Shown here piece by piece: positions 51,674 through 60,482 of a stretch of 64,000 nt of DNA. The translations under genes and the position numbers were made by a program. The notes beneath the pieces are model-generated. The model was not told where the DNA came from. It ran no database searches and worked only from the letters and a program-made list of their open reading frames with translations. Source of the stretch: Flavobacteriales bacterium (lineage in GTDB: Bacteria; Bacteroidota; Bacteroidia; Flavobacteriales_G; Salibacteraceae); contig JABMOM010000045.1 of assembly GCA_013204105.1 (NCBI GenBank), positions 1-64,000 on the forward strand, written 5' to 3'. Numbering within the stretch: the first letter of the stretch is position 1; every line of letters starts with the position of its first letter.

Positions 51674-53515
51674 ATGTGTGGAATTGTCGGCTATACAGGT
51701 AAGAAAGAGGCATACGACATTCTCATCAAAGGACTTCAACGCCTTGAATACCGCGGATATGACAGCGCGGGCGTTGCTTTGACGAATGATAGTATCATCG
51801 TGCACAAGTGCAAAGGCAAGGTTGCAGACCTCCAACGACATATCGGAGATGGCGACGTTTCTGGACATTCAGGTATCGGCCATACGCGTTGGGCAACCCA
51901 CGGCGAGCCAAACGACGAAAACGCCCATCCACACACGTCCATGTCAGGTGAGCTAGTACTCATCCATAACGGAATCATCGAGAACTACGACAGCATCAAA
52001 AAAGAGTTGCTTGCTAGGGGTTATACCTTTCAATCAGACACGGACACGGAAGTCTTGGTCAACCTGATCGAAGAGATCAAGCGCCAAGAAGACATCTCCT
52101 TGAGTGAGGCAGTGCGCATGGCTTTGAATGAAGTGATCGGTGCTTACGCCATTGTCGTGATGTCCAAGTCCGAACCAAACACACTAGTCGCAGCCCGCAA
52201 GAGCAGCCCGTTGGTTATAGGCATTGGAGCAGAGGGCGATTTCTACGTCGCTTCCGACGCTACGCCCATCGTTGAGTACACAAAAAATGTGGTGTACTTA
52301 GAAGACGGCGAAATTGCCGAGATCAAGCCTGGAAAAGAATTAAAGCTCTTTACCATGGCGAATCAGAAGGTAACCCCATACATCCAAGAGCTAGAGATGC
52401 ATCTTGAGCAATTGGAGAAAAGCGGCTACGAGCATTTCATGTTGAAGGAGATCTTCGAGCAACCTCGAAGCATCCACGACAGCATGCGTGGTCGATTGAA
52501 CGTCCAACAAGGCTTGGTTCATTTAGGCGGCGTAGCAGACTATGAGCAACGCATGATCAACGCACAGCGCATCATCATCGTGGCTTGCGGCACTTCTTGG
52601 CACGCAGGTCTGGTAGGCGAATACCTGATAGAAGACCTCGCGCGCATTCCGGTAGAAGTGGAATACGCTTCTGAATTTCGCTATCGAAACCCGATCATTT
52701 CTGAACGCGATGTGGTCATTGCCATTTCACAATCCGGCGAGACAGCCGACACCCTGGCCGCATTAGAACTTGCCAAATCCAGAGGAGCCACTATCCTCGG
52801 TGTTTGCAATGTAGTTGGATCATCGATTGCACGCACAACCCATGGCGGATCCTATACCCACGCTGGTCCCGAAATTGGCGTGGCGAGTACCAAAGCGTTC
52901 ACTTCTCAAGTCACGGTATTGACCCTACTGGCGTTGATGCTTGGAAGTAAACGAGGTACGATAGAACGCAGCCGATACCAACGCCTGCTGTATGGTTTAG
53001 AAGCTATCCCAGAAAAGGTCGAGCGCGCATTGAAAACCGACAAACTGGTAGAAGAGATTTCCGCAAAATTCAAGGACGCTAGCAACTTCCTATACTTAGG
53101 ACGAGGCTATTGTTTCCCTGTGGCTCTAGAAGGTGCGCTTAAGTTGAAGGAGATTTCCTACATCCACGCTGAGGGTTATCCTGCAGCAGAGATGAAGCAC
53201 GGTCCTATCGCGCTCATCGATGAAGAAATGCCCGTCGTAGTAATCGCCACCAAAGGTCCTTCCTATGAAAAGGTTGTAAGCAATATCCAAGAAGTCAAAG
53301 CGCGGAAAGGGGTGGTCATCGCCATCGTGACCGAGGGCGACGAACAAGTCAAGGAAATGGCAGATTATACAATCGAGATCCCGGAAGTAGATGAAATTTT
53401 CACTCCGCTTGTCGCCTCTGTTCCGCTTCAATTGCTGTCTTATCACATCGCCGTTATGCGTGGATGCAATGTAGATCAGCCCCGGAACCTCGCCAAGAGC
53501 GTCACGGTAGAGTAG
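51674..53515 (+). CDS. glmS: Glutamine-fructose-6-phosphate aminotransferase (isomerizing)
   Basis: A 613-residue enzyme that makes glucosamine 6-phosphate from fructose 6-phosphate and glutamine. Cys2 (MCGIVGY) is the glutaminase nucleophile; the N-terminal amidotransferase domain spans about 1-235, and two SIS domains (ACGTSWHAGLVGEYL; GRGYCFPVALEGALKLKEISY) follow, ending in VTVE. It is two bases after DUF4270, so the three genes share one transcript. Its product feeds peptidoglycan and lipid A. Confidence 0.97.
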   Translation: MCGIVGYTGKKEAYDILIKGLQRLEYRGYDSAGVALTNDSIIVHKCKGKVADLQRHIGDGDVSGHSGIGHTRWATHGEPNDENAHPHTSMSGELVLIHNGIIENYDSIKKELLARGYTFQSDTDTEVLVNLIEEIKRQEDISLSEAVRMALNEVIGAYAIVVMSKSEPNTLVAARKSSPLVIGIGAEGDFYVASDATPIVEYTKNVVYLEDGEIAEIKPGKELKLFTMANQKVTPYIQELEMHLEQLEKSGYEHFMLKEIFEQPRSIHDSMRGRLNVQQGLVHLGGVADYEQRMINAQRIIIVACGTSWHAGLVGEYLIEDLARIPVEVEYASEFRYRNPIISERDVVIAISQSGETADTLAALELAKSRGATILGVCNVVGSSIARTTHGGSYTHAGPEIGVASTKAFTSQVTVLTLLALMLGSKRGTIERSRYQRLLYGLEAIPEKVERALKTDKLVEEISAKFKDASNFLYLGRGYCFPVALEGALKLKEISYIHAEGYPAAEMKHGPIALIDEEMPVVVIATKGPSYEKVVSNIQEVKARKGVVIAIVTEGDEQVKEMADYTIEIPEVDEIFTPLVASVPLQLLSYHIAVMRGCNVDQPRNLAKSVTVE

Positions 53516-53543
53516 GATTCAAGCCACGATTTTCCTGCGGCAT

Positions 53544-54077
53544 TTACTGATCAGCCCATTCTGGCTTGTCCGTATCAGGATCAAATAGTTCATCCAAATA
53601 ATAGGCACGGCGATAGCTGGTAGTGTCTGCCCAAAGCGGCTCACTCATGGTTTTATTCATAATGGACTTGACGTAGCCTTTGCCCATGTTGCCGCTTTTG
53701 TGCGATCTATTCAAGTAGCAATGACCCAACTCGTGAAACATAACCACTTCCTTTAGGTGGTCGTTCAGCCCGTTCCAGCAGTCAGGTTTGATGATGATAT
53801 ACTTCTGCAAGGAGTCTACCTCCTTTGCCTTATAGCAAACGGCACAAGTATGACCCACTAGGTTTTCGTTTTCTGCCTCCCAATCCACAACGAGGTTGTC
53901 TATTATGATAGAATCTATCCCTCTTTGTTGGCCTGCACTTAAAAAAGAATCAATGTATACCTGAAACTCAGCCGGCACATTGTATTCTATGGGTTGGCTA
54001 ATATCCCGATCGATTTCGCTCTTTGTACAGCCCCAAATAAGGGTTAGAACTAGCGCATAGCGCAGGGCCTGTTTCAT
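53544..54077 (-). CDS. Putative metallopeptidase-like lipoprotein with HExxH
   Basis: A 177-residue lipoprotein (signal peptide, Cys at IWGC). The mature part contains EVVMFHELGHCYLNR, a complete HExxH zinc motif with a further His, and two Cys (CAVC) near residue 79. I recognise no specific family, but the motif and size fit a small extracytoplasmic zinc protease or a matrix-metalloprotease-like fold. The convergent glmS ends 28 bases away, with no terminator seen. Confidence 0.65.
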   Translation of the reverse strand: MKQALRYALVLTLIWGCTKSEIDRDISQPIEYNVPAEFQVYIDSFLSAGQQRGIDSIIIDNLVVDWEAENENLVGHTCAVCYKAKEVDSLQKYIIIKPDCWNGLNDHLKEVVMFHELGHCYLNRSHKSGNMGKGYVKSIMNKTMSEPLWADTTSYRRAYYLDELFDPDTDKPEWADQ

Positions 54078-54225
54078 AGGATAATTTTAGTAAAAGTATC
54101 CTTTTCAAGAATCCAACTTACACCTCCGCCAACAACGCTTCGGTCATACCGCTTCAGGCGTAATTAAACGCCCTGGCAAATGACATCGTAATCTGGTCAC
54201 AGAAGTGAAGGCAATAGAATGAAGA

Positions 54226-54633
54226 CTAGCAGTCGTCAGACATTTCCTGCTCATTGCCGTCCTCGTCATAGTACTTCCAAGTAGACCGAGCCCGTTGTCC
54301 GCGCATGAAGTATCCTTCTTCTACCAGCTGGCCATTTTCGCCGTAGCGCTTCCACAAACCGTGTTTGTCGCCCTCCTTGAAGGCCCCTTCCCAATGCGGC
54401 TGCCCATTCTTATGGAAGGATCTATACCTTCCAACTTTAGCGCCTTTCTGGTAGCTTTCTTCAGACAATAGTTGGCCATTATCGAAGTAATATCGGCACA
54501 AGCCATCCCTTACTCCTCCATGATAGGAGATTTCCGAAAGGACTTTTCCATTCGCCCAGAAATCAGTTTTAACCTCTGGTTGGCCGTATCCAACAAATGG
54601 GATTAGAAGGAATAGATACAAGAGTCGATGCAT
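54226..54633 (-). CDS. MORN-repeat (YwqK-like antitoxin-fold) secreted protein
   Basis: A 135-residue protein with a signal peptide (LLYLFLLIPFVGYGQ) and five MORN-type units of about 22 residues: YHGGVRDGLCRYYFDNGQLLSEE, YQKGAKVGRYRSFHKNGQ and so on. Such repeats are common in small extracytoplasmic proteins of Bacteroidota; the YwqK name comes from an antitoxin but need not apply. No partner toxin is seen nearby. It lies between the HExxH lipoprotein and sodA. Confidence 0.7.
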   Translation of the reverse strand: MHRLLYLFLLIPFVGYGQPEVKTDFWANGKVLSEISYHGGVRDGLCRYYFDNGQLLSEESYQKGAKVGRYRSFHKNGQPHWEGAFKEGDKHGLWKRYGENGQLVEEGYFMRGQRARSTWKYYDEDGNEQEMSDDC

Positions 54634-54698
54634 GATGCCAAGCTACACATAATCAAGCTGGCCCTCCCCTCATAAATCAAGTATGCTGCATCTTGAAA

Positions 54699-54731
54699 AC
54701 AAAAAAAGGGCTCCCCTGGGGAAGCCCTTTA
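54699..54731 (-). terminator. Rho-independent terminator of sodA
   Basis: On the minus strand, AAAGGGCT-TCCCC pairs with GGGGAGCCCTTT around a one-base loop, followed by seven T. It lies 24 bases after the sodA stop (54755). Confidence 0.92.
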
Positions 54732-54754
54732 CATTTTGATGGCTAAAAGCCCTA

Positions 54755-55363
54755 TTACTTGTTGGCTGCATAACGCGCCGCCACTTCATCCCAATTCACA
54801 ACATTCCAGAATGCAGAGATGTAATCTGGTCGTCGGTTTTGGTAATTGAGGTAGTAAGCGTGTTCCCAAACATCCAGTCCTAGGATCGGCGTGCCTCCGC
54901 ACGTCACACCTGGCATTAACGGATTGTCTTGGTTGGGTGTTGAGCAAACCTCAACCTTGCCGCCTGGGTGCACACATAGCCAAGCCCATCCTGAGCCGAA
55001 CTGCGTCGCCGCTGCCTTCGAGAAAGCATCTTTGAACCCATCAAATGATCCATAAGCTGCGTTGATCGCGTTGGCTAGATCTCCGCTTGGAGCACCGCCT
55101 CCATTCGGAGACATGACCTTCCAAAAAAGGCTGTGGTTCCAATATCCACCGCCATTGTTGCGAACGGCTCCGTTGCCCATGTCGAGGTTCTTAATAATGT
55201 CGTCGATCGACTTTCCGTCGAGGTCAGTTCCTCCGATCGCGTCGTTCAATTTGCTCGTATATCCCGCATGATGCTTGCCATGGTGTATTTCCATTGTGCG
55301 CGCGTCGATGTGTGGTTCCAATGCGTCGTACGCATAATCGAGTGATGGTAATTCAAATGCCAT
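54755..55363 (-). CDS. Iron/manganese superoxide dismutase
   Basis: A 202-residue SOD. His ligands HHGKHH (about residue 28) and NHSLFW (about residue 76), and Asp/His in DVWEHAYYL (about residues 160-164), complete the metal site. [10 protein letters not shown] is the usual dimer region. The choice of iron or manganese cannot be settled from these residues alone. It removes superoxide in the cytoplasm. Monocistronic; a strong terminator follows. Confidence 0.97.
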   Translation of the reverse strand: MAFELPSLDYAYDALEPHIDARTMEIHHGKHHAGYTSKLNDAIGGTDLDGKSIDDIIKNLDMGNGAVRNNGGGYWNHSLFWKVMSPNGGGAPSGDLANAINAAYGSFDGFKDAFSKAAATQFGSGWAWLCVHPGGKVEVCSTPNQDNPLMPGVTCGGTPILGLDVWEHAYYLNYQNRRPDYISAFWNVVNWDEVAARYAANK

Positions 55364-55499
55364 TTTACTAATTGTTTAATGATTTGACTTCAATGAATTC
55401 AACACAGGATCCTTCCCAATGTTCCATCCGGCTGTGCTTTGAATTCGTTTAACTTCGTCCAAAGGTTTTAAAACTAAACGAGTTAACCCCTACCTCACG

Positions 55500-55727
55500 A
55501 TGAAAAAACTGTTACTATCTCTTACCGTGCTAGCACTTATTGCCTCGGCTTGCGGTGCAAGTGATGAAGATCGTGCGAAAGCACAAGCAGAAAACGAAAA
55601 AGCGGTGAACGAAAAAGTGAATGAATTGCTGGAGAGTATTCCAACCGAAGCTGCTGCCACATCAGACAGCGTCGCCATAGATATGGATTCTGCGGCTGCA
55701 GATACTACTGCTGCCCCCGTAGAATAA
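55500..55727 (+). CDS. Small lipoprotein of unknown function
   Basis: A 75-residue lipoprotein: MKKLLLSLTVLALIASAC with the lipobox Cys, then a short acidic and Ala/Thr/Ser-rich tail (DEDRAKAQAENEKAVNEK, TAAPVE). There are no further domains. Its stop lies two bases from the convergent S41 stop. Confidence 0.75.
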   Translation: MKKLLLSLTVLALIASACGASDEDRAKAQAENEKAVNEKVNELLESIPTEAAATSDSVAIDMDSAAADTTAAPVE

Positions 55728-55729
55728 GG

Positions 55730-57244
55730 TCATCGAAGAGCAGGTGAACCTCGCTTGGCCGAACGCAATTGATCCATTGCTTGTATCACAAAAGGATCGG
55801 TTTGATTCAATATTCGAAAATAGGTCTGATCGCCAAAAAGGCTACGGGCAATCAAGGCCTGAATGCGAAGCGTGATCCGGTCGATCGAACGGGTCCATTC
55901 CTTTTCATTGATCTCCACTCCTCTGTGGTCTAAATACAACCGGAGTCCGCTAGCGAGGGTGTCAGAAGAAAGGACGTTTGAAAATTCATGTTCATCAACC
56001 GCGCTCAGCCAAGCGTAATGTCTATCCCTCCAGTGGTACGCAAACTCAGTCAGCATTGCGCCATGCACCAACTCGGCAAAGAACCAGGTGACGCCCGTCG
56101 TATCTCGTTCCACATTTATGTCTGGATCAATACCGCCGATCAAAGTGTCAGGTAAATTCGTTTCCGAACCGCTAAGGCTTTGGTAGGGTCGTTGGATGCT
56201 TCGCCCATTCGGGGTATAGTAACGGGCTACCGTCAATCGCGTAGCGCTCCCATCGTTCCACTCGTTTTGTTCTTGAACTAAGCCTTTACCGTACGAACGT
56301 TTTCCAACGATCCACCCTCTTTGGAGGTCTTGGATAGCTCCAGCCATGATTTCAGAGGCGCTGGCACTATAGCCGTCAATGATGATGGATAAGGCAACGC
56401 CTTCAAACGCTCCATCAGAAGTAGCTAGGTAATCCCGGCGAGGCCTACTCTTGCCCTCGGTGTAGGTAATCACCACTCCATCTGGGAGGAATTCATCGGC
56501 AAGATTCACCGCGGCGTCGAGGTAGCCTCCTCCGTTGCCCCTGAGGTCCAAAACAAAACCCTTCGTATTGGTGGTCTTCAGAGGATAGACTCGTTCTTGA
56601 AATTCTTCATAGGTAGTCTTTGAAAACCGCGCTAGCTTCACGTAGATGGTCGAATCGTCCAAGAGGTAGATTGCATCAAAGCTGCTGATCGGAATCGCCC
56701 CGCGGAGGATCTGATAACGGAGCACCTCACTGCTGCCTCGCCGTTGTACCCCCACTTGAACGGCACTGCCTTCAGGGCCTTTCAGCAAGCCCATTACCTT
56801 TCGGTTGTTCAATCCCGTTCCGGCTATCACCACCGAATCTACTTCGACGATGCGGTCCCCAGGCAGCAAACCCGCCGCTTCCGAAGGTCCTCCGGGAATG
56901 GTATTCACCACATATATGGAATCGTTGCGCAAATTGAACTGCACCCCTATGCCTTCGAATCCTCCGTCGAGCGGTTCATTCATCGTTGCCAGGTCTTCCT
57001 CGGGAATGTAATAGCTGTGGGGGTCGAGCCGTTGGAGCAGGTAAGCAACTACCTCATCTTCCAAGCGGGCTTTGGAAATAGTATCGACGTAATCGTTCTC
57101 TACGTATTGAAGGATCTGCTCAATCTTTTGCCATCCAGCCGTCTGCTCGGTTCTTAGGAACGGGTTCCGCAGGCCACTGCCTAGCCAGAGACCAATGGCC
57201 ATGCTCACTGCCAAAAGTAGCGGTATGTGCGCGCGTTGTTTCAT
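55730..57244 (-). CDS. S41-family peptidase (second copy, different subgroup)
   Basis: A 504-residue protein with an N-terminal membrane anchor (IPLLLAVSMAIGLWLGSG). PDZ domain at about 95-165 (GGPSEAAGLLPGDRIVEV); the catalytic region is DLRGNGGGYLDAAVN, Ser in SASASEIMAGAI, Lys in RSYGKGLVQEQ. Compared with the protein at 30521 it has a shorter C terminus and different loops. It is cotranscribed with the dCMP deaminase gene 18 bases upstream. Confidence 0.92.
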   Translation of the reverse strand: MKQRAHIPLLLAVSMAIGLWLGSGLRNPFLRTEQTAGWQKIEQILQYVENDYVDTISKARLEDEVVAYLLQRLDPHSYYIPEEDLATMNEPLDGGFEGIGVQFNLRNDSIYVVNTIPGGPSEAAGLLPGDRIVEVDSVVIAGTGLNNRKVMGLLKGPEGSAVQVGVQRRGSSEVLRYQILRGAIPISSFDAIYLLDDSTIYVKLARFSKTTYEEFQERVYPLKTTNTKGFVLDLRGNGGGYLDAAVNLADEFLPDGVVITYTEGKSRPRRDYLATSDGAFEGVALSIIIDGYSASASEIMAGAIQDLQRGWIVGKRSYGKGLVQEQNEWNDGSATRLTVARYYTPNGRSIQRPYQSLSGSETNLPDTLIGGIDPDINVERDTTGVTWFFAELVHGAMLTEFAYHWRDRHYAWLSAVDEHEFSNVLSSDTLASGLRLYLDHRGVEINEKEWTRSIDRITLRIQALIARSLFGDQTYFRILNQTDPFVIQAMDQLRSAKRGSPALR

Positions 57245-57262
57245 CGCTTCGTTGCAAACACC

Positions 57263-57718
57263 TTATTCATCTTCATTGACCAATTGACTTACTTCTAACC
57301 CTGCCTTTTGCAAGAACTCAATGCCGCTGGTGTCCTTGTAAGAGTAATGATACACAAGACGTTTGATCCCTGCTTGCAAAATCAATTTACTGCAGTCTTT
57401 GCACGGGGAATGCGTGAGGTACAACGTTGCTCCCATGGCATTGTTGGTAGTACGCGCTACTTTTAGGATGGCGTTGGCTTCGGCATGAAGAACGTACCAC
57501 TTGGTAGCACCATTTTCATCCTCACACTCGTTTTCAAACCCCGTGGGGGTGCCGTTGTAACCATCCGCTATGATGGTAGAATCCTTGACGATGATGGCGC
57601 CGACTTGCTTCCTTTTGCAATGGCTCAATTTTGCCCATTCAAAGGCCAACCGCAGGTAGGCTTTATCATACCTAAGCTGCTTGGCAATTTTCTGATCCGG
57701 AGTTTTTTCATCGCGCAT
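57263..57718 (-). CDS. Deoxycytidylate deaminase (dCMP/ComEB family)
   Basis: A 151-residue zinc deaminase. Zinc and catalytic residues are in LHAEANAILK (His-Glu) and SPCKDCSKLI (two Cys). It converts dCMP to dUMP for dTTP synthesis. Minus-strand TACATTTG ends four bases before the ATG, another leaderless-type arrangement. The S41 gene follows on the same strand. Confidence 0.93.
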   Translation of the reverse strand: MRDEKTPDQKIAKQLRYDKAYLRLAFEWAKLSHCKRKQVGAIIVKDSTIIADGYNGTPTGFENECEDENGATKWYVLHAEANAILKVARTTNNAMGATLYLTHSPCKDCSKLILQAGIKRLVYHYSYKDTSGIEFLQKAGLEVSQLVNEDE

Positions 57719-57722
57719 CGGG

Positions 57723-57730
57723 CAAATGTA
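57723..57730 (-). promoter_or_regulatory. Putative promoter -7 box (TACATTTG) of the dCMP deaminase gene
   Basis: Minus strand TACATTTG, a full match to TAnnTTTG, with four bases between it and the ATG at 57718. No good -33 box. Confidence 0.5.
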
Positions 57731-57792
57731 CAGCTAGCCTTTCGCCTTACCATACCGAAAAAACAACCTTTCAACCATTCAACACACCGAGC

Positions 57793-57823
57793 ATTGACAA
57801 TTCAACGTCATGCCCTTTATTTG
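57793..57823 (+). promoter_or_regulatory. Putative promoter of the S9 peptidase gene
   Basis: TTG at 57794-57796, exactly 19 bases of spacer, then TTTATTTG (one mismatch to TAnnTTTG) ending at 57823, 22 bases before the ATG at 57846. Confidence 0.5.
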
Positions 57824-57845
57824 TGGGATATATAAACCGCATACG

Positions 57846-59822
57846 ATGAAAATGAAACACATCTCAATCCCCGCACTCGCATTGTCAGCAATCATGTTGG
57901 CTTCTTGTGGAGGAGGGACAGAAGAAAAACACGAAGAAGAAGCAATGGCTGAAGTCACCGCACCTCTGATCCCACTGGAGGATTTTTTCAAGAATCCTGA
58001 ACGTACCTCGTACCAGATTTCTCCGGATGGTTCCCACTATTCCTACCTCGCCCCATGGGAAGACAGAAAAAACATTTTTGTAGAAGACATCGCCACGGGT
58101 GAAACCAAGCGCGTTACATCTCAGTCTGACCGCGATATTGCCGGTTATTTCTGGCCCAACAACAGCACCCTCGTATTCATGCGTGATGATGGGGGAGACG
58201 AAAATTGGTACTTAGTTGCGACAGACGTTGCGACAGGAGAAGAGCGCGCATTGACCAAAATGGAAGGCGTCCGTTCACAGATTATCGACGATTTAGAAGA
58301 TCTCCCGAATGAAATGATTGTCGGCTTGAATAAGCGCGACCCACGCATCTTTGACCCATACCGACTCAACTTGGAAACGGGTGAAATGACGATGATCGCT
58401 GAGAATCCAGGCAACATTACTGGCTGGATGACAGACCACGCCGGTAAATTACGCATCGCCATCACTACTGATGGAGTGAATACTTCACTACTGTATCGTG
58501 CGACTGAGAAGGATGCTTGGACATCTGTGAAGACCACCAACTTCAAAGAAAGCCTCTCTCCTCGCTTCTTCACGTTCGACAACAAGAACCTTTACGCGAC
58601 CTCCAACATCGGTCGTGATAAAGAGGCGGTTGTGATCGTAGATCCTACGACGGGAGAAGAACTGGAAGAGCTCTATGCCAATGAGACCAATGACGTAAGT
58701 GGCCTTTCTTACTCTCGTAAAGACAAGAAACTGCTCAGTGCAATGTACACTGCGGATAAGGCAAAGCGTCACTTCTTTGATGAAGATGCCAAGGCTACCT
58801 ATGAGCGCTTGCTAAAGGAGCTCGACGGCTACGAGGTTGCTATTACATCTCGCACCAAGGACGAAGACAAGCACATCATTCGAACGTATAGCGATCGTTC
58901 CTTGGGCGCCTACTACCTCTATGATGAGGTCACCGACGCGCTGACAAAACTCGCAGATGTGAGCCCTTGGATCGACGAGACGAACATGGCATCGATGAAG
59001 CCTATTCAATATACCTCACGTGATGGCCTTACTATCCATGGCTACCTCAGCTTACCAAAAGGTCTTGAGGAGGCGAAAGGAATACCTGTTGTGGTAAACG
59101 TACACGGAGGGCCTTGGGCTCGGGACAATTGGGGATTCAACCCAGAAGTTCAGTTCCTGGCCAACAGAGGGTATGCTGTGCTTCAAATGAACTTCCGTGG
59201 ATCCACTTCTTACGGTCGTAAGTTTTGGGAAGCCTCCTTCGATCAGTGGGGTCTAAGCATGCAAGAAGATGTGCAAGACGGCGCTCAATGGTTGATTGAT
59301 CAGGGCATCGCAGATCCAACTCGAATTGCCATCTACGGTGGAAGCTATGGTGGGTACGCCACCTTGCAAGGACTGGTAAAGGATCCTGAATTCTATGCCT
59401 GTGGTGTAGATTATGTCGGTGTTTCTAACCTGTTCACTTTCATGAAGGGAATTCCAGAGTATTGGAAACCATACCTCGTCATGATGTACGAGATGGTAGG
59501 TGATCCAAGTAATCCTGAAGATAGCGTGCGCATGGTAGCTACTTCTCCTGCCTTGAATGCAGATAAGATTACCGCGCCTTTGTTCGTAGCCCAAGGGGCA
59601 AACGATCCTCGCGTGGTGAAATCAGAGGCTGACCAGATGGTTGAAGCAATGCAGGCGCGCGGCGTCCAAGTCCAGTACATGGTCAAGGACAACGAAGGAC
59701 ACGGCTTCCGCAACCAGGAAAACAAGTATGATTTCTACAACGCGATGGAGCAGTTTCTAAAAGAGCACATCGGTGGACGAAGCGCTGAGCCCGCAGCCGA
59801 AGAAGCGGTAGCCGCTAAATAA
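57846..59822 (+). CDS. S9-family prolyl oligopeptidase-like lipoprotein
   Basis: A 658-residue protein. The start at 57846 gives a lipoprotein signal (LALSAIMLASC); an upstream ATG (57810) would add twelve unlikely residues. Residues about 40-390 form a beta-propeller; the alpha/beta-hydrolase domain follows, with Ser in YGGSYGGYATL, Asp in QGANDPRV and His in NEGHGFRNQENK. It cleaves oligopeptides outside the cytoplasm. It has a strong terminator downstream. Confidence 0.93.
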   Translation: MKMKHISIPALALSAIMLASCGGGTEEKHEEEAMAEVTAPLIPLEDFFKNPERTSYQISPDGSHYSYLAPWEDRKNIFVEDIATGETKRVTSQSDRDIAGYFWPNNSTLVFMRDDGGDENWYLVATDVATGEERALTKMEGVRSQIIDDLEDLPNEMIVGLNKRDPRIFDPYRLNLETGEMTMIAENPGNITGWMTDHAGKLRIAITTDGVNTSLLYRATEKDAWTSVKTTNFKESLSPRFFTFDNKNLYATSNIGRDKEAVVIVDPTTGEELEELYANETNDVSGLSYSRKDKKLLSAMYTADKAKRHFFDEDAKATYERLLKELDGYEVAITSRTKDEDKHIIRTYSDRSLGAYYLYDEVTDALTKLADVSPWIDETNMASMKPIQYTSRDGLTIHGYLSLPKGLEEAKGIPVVVNVHGGPWARDNWGFNPEVQFLANRGYAVLQMNFRGSTSYGRKFWEASFDQWGLSMQEDVQDGAQWLIDQGIADPTRIAIYGGSYGGYATLQGLVKDPEFYACGVDYVGVSNLFTFMKGIPEYWKPYLVMMYEMVGDPSNPEDSVRMVATSPALNADKITAPLFVAQGANDPRVVKSEADQMVEAMQARGVQVQYMVKDNEGHGFRNQENKYDFYNAMEQFLKEHIGGRSAEPAAEEAVAAK

Positions 59823-59851
59823 AAGGTTTCATTTTCCTTAGATGGAGAATT

Positions 59852-59881
59852 AGCCGGTTTCCTTTTGGAGCCGGCTTTTTT
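59852..59881 (+). terminator. Rho-independent terminator of the S9 peptidase gene
   Basis: AGCCGG-TT-TCC pairs with GGA-G-CCGGCT around a TTTT loop, followed by six T. It is 29 bases after the stop; its end reaches the stop of the convergent OmpA-family gene. Confidence 0.88.
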
Positions 59882-60404
59882 ATTGCTCAACGATGGAAAA
59901 CTCCACCCTTCTGTTGACGCTTCTGCCCTTTTCTATAGCATTGGCAGCAATGGGCTTGGATGCTCCGAAGCCCTGACAAACAATCCTCTTAGTGGGCACC
60001 CCTTTCGCTACCAAATAGGCTTTTACCGCTTCCGCACGCTTTAAGGAAAGCGATTGGTTTTGTTTCAGGTCACCGACATTGTCCGTATGCCCGTCGATCT
60101 TGATGTTGATTTCTGGACTTTCGACCAATTCACGCGCGAGCTGATCCAATTCATCATTTTGCCGCGACAAATCGCTTGCCCCTGATTCAAAGACGATGGA
60201 ATGCAGTTCGTATGGCACGCCAGGCTCTTCCTCCGAAAGCATGGTATAATAGTGATGCTTGAACCCTGATTCATCCATCATCTCTATCGTCTCCATATCA
60301 ATCGATTGCTTCGGAAGCTTTCGGAAACGGAAGTAACCATCCGCGCTTTGATCGTCTGAATTCGACATGGCGTAAGGCTCGTTTTCATCATCCAAGAGTA
60401 CCAT
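59880..60404 (-). CDS. 3' fragment of broken copy A: OmpA C-terminal domain
   Basis: Open from an internal ATG, 174 codons. It contains the OmpA/MotB peptidoglycan-binding domain (INIKIDGHTDNVGD, SLSLKRAEAVKAYLVAKGV, FGASKPIAANAIEKGRSVNRRVEFSI). It would have no signal peptide of its own, so it is unlikely to be a functional separate gene. Confidence 0.6.
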   Translation of the reverse strand: MVLLDDENEPYAMSNSDDQSADGYFRFRKLPKQSIDMETIEMMDESGFKHHYYTMLSEEEPGVPYELHSIVFESGASDLSRQNDELDQLARELVESPEINIKIDGHTDNVGDLKQNQSLSLKRAEAVKAYLVAKGVPTKRIVCQGFGASKPIAANAIEKGRSVNRRVEFSIVEQ

Positions 60405-60482
60405 CTCTACGTAATCACTGTCCGGCTGATGATCAACTTTAACGATGTACTCTTCCTCGTCGAGTTGTGTAAATAGGAATGC

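Noticed and set aside
54226-54633. Toxin-antitoxin system at the MORN/YwqK-like gene
   Set aside because: No toxin-like neighbour is present, and the protein has a signal peptide, which argues against a cytoplasmic antitoxin.
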